Notes under the pieces: generated by a model
What the model saw: the letters and a program-made list of their open reading frames with translations, nothing else
Told to the model about the DNA's origin: nothing
The model's database searches: none
Origin: Cladobotryum mycophilum
Lineage: Eukaryota; Ascomycota; Sordariomycetes; Hypocreales; Hypocreaceae
DNA length: 64,000 nucleotides
Assembly: GCA_036429605.1 (NCBI GenBank)
Contig: JAVFKD010000002.1
Span: forward strand, 124,001 to 188,000
Direction: 5' to 3'
Made by a program: the position numbers and the translations under genes
Shown: positions 55,879-64,000 of the stretch, in pieces
Layout: every line of letters starts with the position of its first letter
How positions within the stretch are numbered: the stretch's first letter is position 1

Positions 55879-57576
55879 TTCCACCAAGTCTTCAATCCCT
55901 CTTTATATCTGAGGTATTTGCCATGTTTACCTGATTGTTCATTTTTCCTTTATACACCACTTATATGACTTTGTGTTGATGGGGCATAGCGTGATGCAAG
56001 AAATACTTTTTAATTACCTGTTCAGGGTAACACTAGGCAGAGAGGGCAGAAGTGAGAAACGAGCAAGACGCTCGAATTGCGCTTTACTGAATCGATTGGG
56101 TCTAGCATATGGAGGAAGAAAATTTTGCAAAACGCCAAAACATCAACACATGCTGGCTTTGTGGTTGAACTACTCGATTGGTGATGGCCTCAACTTGGGT
56201 TGGATGCACTAGTCACCCGTATCATGGTAGAAGCTGCGGCCAATTCTAATTTGTTTATTTTACTCTACCCGCATTCAGGACGTCGGGCGGCGGTAGTCAT
56301 GTAACCCGTCTTGCCCGAATGCCGTAAAGGGTGGGATTTAATATGTATTTATCTCACAATTGGATGTTAGCCAAATGCTCAAGTGATCACCACACGCATG
56401 ATGAGATAATCAAGTGATTTGACCTCTACTCCGTATAATACGGTTGAGATCTACAAAAAGAGAATGAGACGTCGACCGAATGCGCGATTAACACACTCCG
56501 TATTCCTTTGATCTTTGCGAATCGATGGAATCTCAAGAAATTTCCGCAAAGATCCGTCCGCCCCTTGCAGATCTTGGGGTACTAACGCACAAAGTTTCCA
56601 CGCGCATGTGAATTGCGTGGGATTGATTGTGAATTGGTATCGACGGCGGCGTCCTCCGTTGCCAGTTATGCGGGGGTCTGAAACTGGTGGTGTCAAAGCA
56701 ACGGGACACACCACTCCGACATTCAAACCCGGCCATTCGTTTTGAGAGAGGGTCAGTTATGCCGCTGTATGTATGAGACAACTGGACCATTTGCATGATC
56801 ATCGCGAGCGCGAAACAATACTTCATCCTTTGTTGGATGTGCCTGAGCTGCTCCCTGCCCTTTGGCTCCTCTACGGCGTAAGTAGGTAGGTAATAGAGTA
56901 CCAACAATACTCCATTCCCAAAGTAGTTGATAAACTTGCATGCCTAGTCAAGTTAGTTCTAGACTTTTTCAACACCAACACCATGTCGGTAGACAGACGC
57001 GGGATCTAATCCTTACAACTTCCCGTTTTGAGCCCCGTGCGTGGTCCTCTGTTACCAGCCAAGCCCGTATGGGCTTACTTCTTACAATGTGAAATACTAA
57101 TCAGCGTAACATGCACATTTGGAGAAACGTTATTAGTGGGCGTCAACATCTTCTGTGGGTCGGTCCGAGCCGGGTTCTCAACCGGCTCCCAGTGACTCGT
57201 CTCGTCCCGTCTGGGCTAATAACTAGATGGTCATCTTCATGTCTTCAAAGCTTCTCTATTAGACTATTATAACCAGGATCTTGTCTTACGTGTGATGGCC
57301 GGTGACGAAGTTGGAATACCTGCCAGCTCATTGGTCCCATCTGGCGGCTAACATGCGATGGGGGATATCTACATCTGCGTCTGACTTGTCAGGTGACGGC
57401 TTCAACCTAAACATTTGTGCGGGAACCAGTCGCCTTGCCATGCCGTTACTAGTGGCAAATAACTCGAAAACTAGTTAAAGATTCCCTATATCTACCCCGC
57501 TTGCTGTATGGGCTCTGTCTCTGGTTCCCTTTGATCATCATCGAGCATCATACACTGTTCTTTTCTGGGTTACAGG
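55879..57576. other. Long intergenic region, no gene recognised
   Basis: 1.7 kb between divergent P450 genes, presumably holding both promoters. Several short ORFs without recognisable domains. No transposon terminal repeat or other structure was seen. Confidence 0.55.
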
Positions 57577-59225
57577 ATGGCTAACCTGCTAGCCCTGCTG
57601 CCGTTGGCGGTGGGAAGTATAATTTACCTTTTGTTTTTTAGAAAGAAAAGTCGAGGAAACCTTCCACCAGGACCGAAGCCTCTACCCATCGTGGGCAACA
57701 TCCTTGACCTCCCCCAAAAGGGACTGTTGAGTTCCAACATTGGCTTAAGCAAAAGGAAAAGTATGGACCTGTAAGCTCCATTACTGTGCTTGGACAGGTA
57801 ATTGTCCTCATTCATGACAAGGATGCTGCACATGAGATTATGGAGAAGAAGTCAATAAAGACATCTGGACGTCCTTGGATGGAATTCGCCGTGTACTGTG
57901 GCTTCGGAAGCTTCATGTCACTCATCGGGCTTACCGACGAGTTCAAGCAACAGCGAAAACTGATGCACCAGCGAATGGGAACAAGAGCACTGGCATCAAA
58001 GTTTGGCGAAGCTGTGGAATTAGAGGCACGTCGCCTTCTTCTCCGAACCCTAAAGGAACCAGCGAATGTCATTAGTCATTTCAAGAAGTAAGTACACCAA
58101 GTGACAGCGCAGCACACTTCTCTTAGATTGATGAGTTGTCTAACTGATCATTTGTCCAGAACATCTCGCTCTGCCATTCTCAAAGTCTTATATGGCTACA
58201 CCTCTGAACCATACAAGCCAGATCCCTTGGTCGAATTAATCCAGCGTACTGCCAATCAGATTGAAATAGCAGCCGTTCCATTTGGGCAGCCGATTGATAT
58301 CATCCCCACTCTCAAGTATCTCCCTCGCTCCCTTGGGTTTCGCTTCCAGAAGCTAGCCCAGGAGTTCGAAACGGGTGTTCGCAACACAATCAATGTTCCC
58401 TATGAGTTTGTTAAAAGACAAATGGCAAGCGGAAGCCACCGCCCATCATTTGTATCCGGATTAATTGAGGATACACGTGCTCAAACTGGAGCTGACGAGC
58501 TGACTGCTGAAGAAGGGAGGCTGATTCAATGGTCCGCCGGCGCTTTGTATCTGGCCGGGGCAGATTCTACGATGACGGTCTTGACCAACTTTTTGCTTTC
58601 CATGGTCTTGCACCCAGAGGTTCAGCGCAAGGCACAGGAGGAAATTGACCGCGTAACTGGAGGTTCTAGACTCCCTCGTTTGGAAGACCGCGAGAACCTG
58701 CCTTATGTCGAAGCGATTGCCACAGAGACGCTTCGATGGTGCCCTGTGGCAGCGTTGGCTTTTCCTCACCTCGCTGACGAAGACATTGCCTATGGTGGAT
58801 ATCTCATCCCCAAGAATGCAATAATATTCTCTTCAACTTGGTGGCTTACGCATGATCCGGAGATATATCAAGATCCCAACTCATTTGCACCGGAACGATA
58901 CATGGAGCCGCGTAATGAAGCGGATCCTAGGAAATGGGTATATGGCTACGGACGCAGGGTATGCCCTGGAAGACATCTAGCAGAAGACATGTTCTTCCTT
59001 TCCATGGTGAACATTCTTTCTGTCTACAACATTGGAAAGGCCGTTGATCAGCAAGGGAAGGAGATTACGCCGGAGATTAACGTCACTCCTGGGATTGTCT
59101 CGCAGCAACAAGAATTTCCATACAAGATTACGCCAAGGAGCGAGGAGCATGCAGAGCTTCTTCGGAAGATGGACCCGGATTCGTGGGATGAGTGTGACGC
59201 AGAGCTGCTGGAGGGGTTGAACTGA
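57577..59225 (+). pseudogene. Cytochrome P450 (OrdA/CYP-type), one-base frameshift near codon 50
   Basis: Two exons (57577-58087, 58160-59225), about 525 residues if in frame. It has an anchor and proline hinge LPPGPKPLPIVGN, I-helix LAGADSTM, ExxR as ETLR, FAPERY, and the haem loop YGYGRRVCPGR, resembling the O-methylsterigmatocystin oxidoreductase-like group. The frame of the N-terminus (PQKGL) and that of the next conserved block (EFQHWLK, EKYGPVSS) differ by one base at about 57723-57730; exon 1 is 511 nt where 512 is needed. No splice solution exists. Everything downstream is intact, so it is a recent break or a sequencing error. Confidence 0.83.
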
Positions 59226-60941
59226 AATGTGCATGTAATGAAGTAGACGAAGAGGCGACGGGGAAGCCAACAAATGAATCGGGCGCACATGTACAGGTAC
59301 ATATCCCCCCAATAGTGCTTTAGATTACACCAATATTCACACCGCTTTTCTGTCTCCTTCAATCCCTTTGTCGAGTCATGTTTTATAGGTCAAGTTGCTC
59401 TGGGCTCGATGATGCATTTCTGCACAACACTTGTTGGTCCTCAAAACGTCTGCAGGAGTTAGCTATGAGGGATTTGAAGTTCAATAGGCTAGCATTTGCT
59501 GATATTTGGGCTGTGTCTTTTACGTTTATTCTCGGTCTTCTGAAAATGTGATCTACTGAGTAATTACGTTTGAACTAACGATCATGTCTCCCAGGGGGCG
59601 TCCCCGAGTAGCATCAGATAACCACAGACATTGAACATTCACATTGTCGGGTGCATCCTAAGCCTAGTCAGGCCCTCCCCCCCTTTTTTTTTTGGCTCTC
59701 TATCCTTTACTATCCCCCCCCGCCACTCTATTAGAGATAGTAAGAGAAGCAAAATGGGTGCTGAGCTGCATTCGTGAGGCCGGGGAGTTAGCTGTTACAT
59801 CATGGGATCAGAACAAGTCCGATCATTCGATAAATCCTATGCCGGTCAGCTGAACTACAATGATGTGTAACGCATAATGGGGACGTCATGACTCGCTAAG
59901 AACTGGGCGAAGAAGCCGACCTTGGTTGCATAATTGAGCGGCCCAGTCAAGGGAACATTCGATGTTAAAGAATAGAACAAACGGTTGTTTGTTCTGTTGT
60001 AAATAGCACATGAACCATCGAGATTGTGACGGGGAATAAAACCTGCTGAGTGAGAGTCATAATGTTTAGAACTGGCACTGAGAAAATGCGTAGTATGCTG
60101 TGCGAAATGGGTGAACGTGACAAAACGGAGAGGGGAAAATAAAAGTCTCCAGAAACTCCGGCGGAGATGTGCCATTCTTTTCGTTTGGCCATACATACGT
60201 CCACGTGTCTCCCCATGCGCGCGCGCCAGATCACCATATTTAGGATGTCGAGACTTGTGATGTGACATTCGGCGAGGATATATGAATCACCCGACGGCTG
60301 TGATAAGAAGTACGGATGCATTCCCGAGGCTCCCGGTATAGTGTGTGCATAAAGAGAAGATATCTTCGAGGTTGCATAGCTGGGAAGATTTCTACTCGTT
60401 ACAATGACAAAGCCAAGGCGGACGGGGGTTAAAACAACTCTTCCAGTCCGACGGCAAACAGTCTATACAAACGGTCATCCAAGAACGTCGCAAAACCCCG
60501 TCGGCTCTCACTTCTCGTTCTCGTAAGTAGGGGAAGATGGGGAATGTGAACCCCCTGGCAAAACCCCAGAATCGATCGGAAGGGAAGAGGCTAAAGTAGA
60601 GTTCTATTATATGTGCCGTTGCTTAAGTCTGTGCACAATCTGCTCACCATGTCATGATAATAATGCCGGTCCAATCGGATGAATGAGGTAAAAGTAGAAT
60701 CTGCGCGCCTCCGGGCCGGTTCCATTTTAACCGTGAGAAAATAAAGGATGAAACGCTGTTGAACCCTGTCGTGAAAATGCTGAACGGCTAAAATGCACCC
60801 CTGATCGACGTTTAGGTCAGCGTAGGACGATGCTACAATAAAAATGGGAAATACGCCCACGACCTGGTCTGTTCTAGTGCTGGCAAGATCGCTAGAGCAT
60901 CTCTTGTTGTCTAGTCGCCGTCAATAAATACGGTTGCGACA
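59226..60941. other. Long intergenic region with C/T-rich low complexity
   Basis: 1.7 kb between two plus-strand genes. C- and T-homopolymer runs occur at about 59673-59693 and 59714-59722. Minus-strand short ORFs near 59855-60860 have no recognisable domain. It includes the GH95 promoter. Confidence 0.55.
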
Positions 60942-63438
60942 ATGTCAATCCTCAAGATTGCCCTCCTAGGCTGCTTGAGCACCGGCGTCTCGGCAGCTCT
61001 CGATGGGAGCCGTTTTCTCTGGTACACACAGCCTGCTACTGACTGGGAATCCGGCACACTCCCCATTGGAAATAGTCGGCTCGGCGCCACCATCTTTGGC
61101 AGTAGCACTGAAGTCGTCACAATTAATGAAGATTCCATTTGGTCAGGCCCGTTGGTGAACCGCATCCCTGCCAATGGACTTACGGCGTTGCCCAAGGTGC
61201 GCCAACTGCTTCAGGCGGGAAGCATATCTCAGGCTGGAGACATGACGCTGAGAGACATGACGCCAGCGATTGCATGGGAAGAAGGCTTCAGCTATTTTGC
61301 CAACTTGAACATCGATTTTGGTCATGGAGGCAGCTTGTCAAACTACCAGCGCTGGCTGGACACCCGCCAGGGCAATTCTGGGGTATCCTACACCTACAAT
61401 GGTGTGAACTTTACGTGAGTACTGACATTTTGTGCCTCAGACAGGTAACTAATGAAACGATGACCAGCCGTGAATACATTGCTAGCTTCCCTGCTGGCGT
61501 CTTTGCTGCGAGATTCACATCTAGTCAGAAGAGTGGCTTGAACATCAAAGCGACCTTTTCTCGCACGTCAAGCATTGTCTCCAACACAGCGTCCACAGCA
61601 AGTGGCGTAAACTCCATCACCCTACGTGGAACAAGCGGGCAGGCGGCACAGGATAATCCTATTCAGTTTTCTGGAAAGGCCCAGTTTGTCGCAGATGGTA
61701 GTAAGCTATTGCACAGTCGCACAGATCACACTCTAGTGTATGCTGACTCGAATCATTAATAGGTGTTAGTGCTTCTGGTGGTACTCTCAGTATCACGGGC
61801 GCAACTACGATTGATGTTTTCATCGATGTCGAAACTAGTTATCGCTTTTCGTCGCAACAAGCCTGGGAGGCGGAGATTGATAACAAGTTGAAAGCCGCCG
61901 TTTCAAAGGGCTTCGTGCAAGTAAAGAATGAGGCCATCAGCGACTCTACAACCCTTCTAAACCGCGCATCAATCGATCTTGGCGCTTCCCCCAATGGTCT
62001 CGCCAATCTACCTACGGACCAGCGCGTCGCAAAGGCCCGCAGCGGCTTGCAAGACCTTCAGCTAGTGACTCTTTCCTGGAACTACGGTCGCCATTTGCTG
62101 GTCGCTTCATCTCGCAACACTGGTGCCGCGGTTGACATGGCTGCTAACCTGCAAGGTGTATGGAACAACGTCACAAACCCACCTTGGGGCGGAAAGTATA
62201 CCATCAACATCAACATTGAGATGAACTACTGGGTAGCCGGTCAGACTAATCTGATTGAGACTCAGCTGCCTTTGTTTGATCTCTTCAATGTTGGCAAGCC
62301 ACGAGGAGAGGAGTTGGCCCAGAAGATGTATGGCTGCGGTGGAACAGTTTTTCACCATAATTTGAACCTCTGGGGAGACCCCGCCCCGACTGATAACTTC
62401 ACGTCATCCACAATGTGGCCTATGGGGGCAGCCTGGTTAGTGCAGCATCAGATTGATCACTACCGCTTCACCGGCGATCTTGACTTCCTAAGAAATACTG
62501 CCTACCCAAATCTCGTTGATGTAGCCAAGTTCTATCAGTGCTACACTTTTAACTATCGAGGATACCAAGTGACGGGGCCATCTCTATCAGCCGAAAACAC
62601 TTTCTTCATCCCAGCCAACGAGACAAACGCCAACAGCCAAGCTGCCATGGACATGGACATTGAGATGGACAACCAACTCATGCGAGACGTCATGAGAAGT
62701 TTGATCGAAGCCGCAGCCGCTTTGGGCATCTCTGACTCCGACAGCAATGTCAAGGCCGCCAAAGATTTCCTGCCAAAGATCCGACCACCAGGAATTGGCT
62801 CATACGGCCAGATCCTTGAATGGCGACAAGAGTACAAGGAGGCCGATCCGGGCAACAGGCATCTTTCTCCCTTGTATGGTCTTCATCCCTCAGACCAGTT
62901 CTCGCCACTCCTCAACAGCACTCTGAGCAAAGCTGGCAAGGCTCTACTTGATCACCGAGTCGCTGCTGGCTCAGGAAGCACTGGTTGGAGTCGCACGTGG
63001 ATGATCAACATGTATGCTCGACTCTTCTCGGGAGCTGATGCCTGGAAGCATATTGTCGCCTGGTTCGAAAGGTATCCCATGAACAATCTTTGGAATTCGG
63101 ATCACGGAATCACCTTCCAGATTGACGGCAACTTTGGATTCACAAGTGGTCTGACGGAGACGTTGCTCCAGAGTCATGCCGGTGTGGTTCACGTCCTCCC
63201 AGCTTTGATGGCAGACGCGATACCGACTGGAAATGCTAGAGGATTGCTGGCACGAGGTGGTTTCGCCGTGGATATTGATTGGCAGGGTGGCAAGTTCAAG
63301 AGCGCGACAGTAACAGCGCAGCGTGGTGGACAGTTGGCCCTCAGAGTCGCCGACGGCCAGAGTTTCTCTGTAAACAGCACGCCTTACAAGGGACCGATTC
63401 AGACCGCCAAGGGGGCCAAATACAATATAACGGCGTAA
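60942..63438 (+). CDS. Secreted GH95 alpha-L-fucosidase-like glycoside hydrolase
   Basis: Three exons (60942-61414, 61468-61697, 61763-63438) give 792 aa. A signal peptide of about 18 residues ends near VSA-AL. The N-terminal beta-sandwich carries WYTQPATDWESGTLPIGNSRLGA and INEDSIWSG, GH95 hallmarks. The (alpha/alpha)6 catalytic domain has NINIEMNYW (the Asn pair activating water) and ILEWRQEYKEADPGNRHLSPLYGLHP (general acid Glu and His region), and SRTWMINMYARL. GH95 enzymes remove 1,2-alpha-L-fucose or L-galactose from plant or host glycans. It appears unrelated to the metabolite clusters. Confidence 0.94.
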
Positions 63439-64000
63439 GACGGTGTTCATGCTGTCTCGTGTATATATGACCGCAGCGGACGGGATGTTAACGACTTGGC
63501 TATGAATGACTTTTCCTAGTTGTGCTGTATAAAATACTATGGATCTTATTTTTTGGACTCTCGTCGTATTTGAAAGCTGATGTCTTTTATGAGCCCAGGT
63601 GATTGTTTATTTCCTAGTGCAGTCACGGAGGGCCTCGCATATTCAGAGTTATGTTGTCACACACCAGTGAGGCCCTTTGTGTACCCTTGCACTTTTCACA
63701 TCGACTGCTCTCCGGTTTCATGACACAATATCTGTATTAGGTCTTGGCAAGAGTTCGTCCATTTGTTTTGGCCAATTCTCCGTAAAGATAGATAGCCAAA
63801 TAGCGCCCCCAGCCTGTAATTGTAGAAAATCTCAACACTAAATGTGGAGACCTGGCCTGACCCTCTCCTATGCGGCGCATCTAGATCCTTTATTGACATC
63901 CGTCAAAGGCATCGTCTGAGGTGAGGTTTGGTCGTAATCAGACGCGATCTGGCTTGCATCCACCTCCGACATACTTTTGTCCCAGTAACTAATAGAAATC
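63439..64000. other. Right edge, no gene recognised
   Basis: 562 bp of 3' flank of the GH95 gene. A short minus-strand frame (63696-63899) lacks recognisable features. Confidence 0.5.

Noticed and set aside
1..64000. CRISPR arrays, insertion sequences, rRNA
   Set aside because: Eukaryotic sequence; no repeat-spacer arrays, transposase domains or rRNA signatures seen.

Overview
The window is nuclear DNA of a filamentous ascomycete (Pezizomycotina, probably Sordariomycetes/Hypocreales). The evidence is intron-rich genes (about 65 inferred introns, mostly 50-80 nt, GT-AG with a few GC-AG), many Zn2Cys6 regulators, P450s, MFS transporters, a UstYa/DUF3328 protein and a fungal GH95 fucosidase. 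Nearly everything is accessory (secondary metabolism, catabolism, secretion). No rRNA, tRNA, CRISPR or transposase was recognised.

Region 1 (0-22.6 kb) looks like a biosynthetic gene cluster. Its centre is the most remarkable gene of the window, 7851-11785 on the minus strand. It encodes one polypeptide of about 1137 aa in which a complete DIT1/PvcA-type isocyanide synthase is joined, inside a single exon, to a complete eukaryotic-type threonyl-tRNA synthetase. The synthetase half has lost two of the four editing-site ligands and has substitutions in the zinc/threonine pocket, while the ATP-site motifs are kept. Around it lie a UstYa-like oxidase, an ACMSD-type amidohydrolase, a GDSL hydrolase, two short-chain dehydrogenases, a Zn2Cys6 activator, a secreted beta-propeller protein, an MFS exporter and a SnoaL-like protein. 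The divergent promoter between one SDR and the Zn2Cys6 regulator carries four copies of ATTGG-N8-TCCG.

Region 2 (24-34 kb) holds regulators and GTPases: a C2H2-like protein, two further Zn2Cys6-type regulators (one with a single-base frameshift), a GNAT acetyltransferase broken by a stop codon, and a divergent pair of AIG1-like P-loop GTPases.

Region 3 (35-54 kb) looks like a catabolic or acid-remodelling cluster: enoyl-CoA hydratase, TauD-type dioxygenase, Dal5-type transporter (frameshifted), flavin monooxygenase, Old Yellow Enzyme, MmgE/PrpD dehydratase, a Zn2Cys6 regulator, a fused LeuC-LeuD-type aconitase homologue (with one in-frame TAG between its halves) and, divergently, a PEP-mutase/isocitrate-lyase family C-C lyase. 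Hydratase plus lyase plus PrpD resembles a dedicated alkylcitrate or alkylmalate route.

Region 4 (54-64 kb) has two P450s (the second with a one-base frameshift) and a secreted GH95 alpha-fucosidase.

All exon structures were worked out by hand from splice sites, reading phase and family motifs; exon lengths sum to whole codons in every intact model and miss by exactly one base in the three frameshifted ones.
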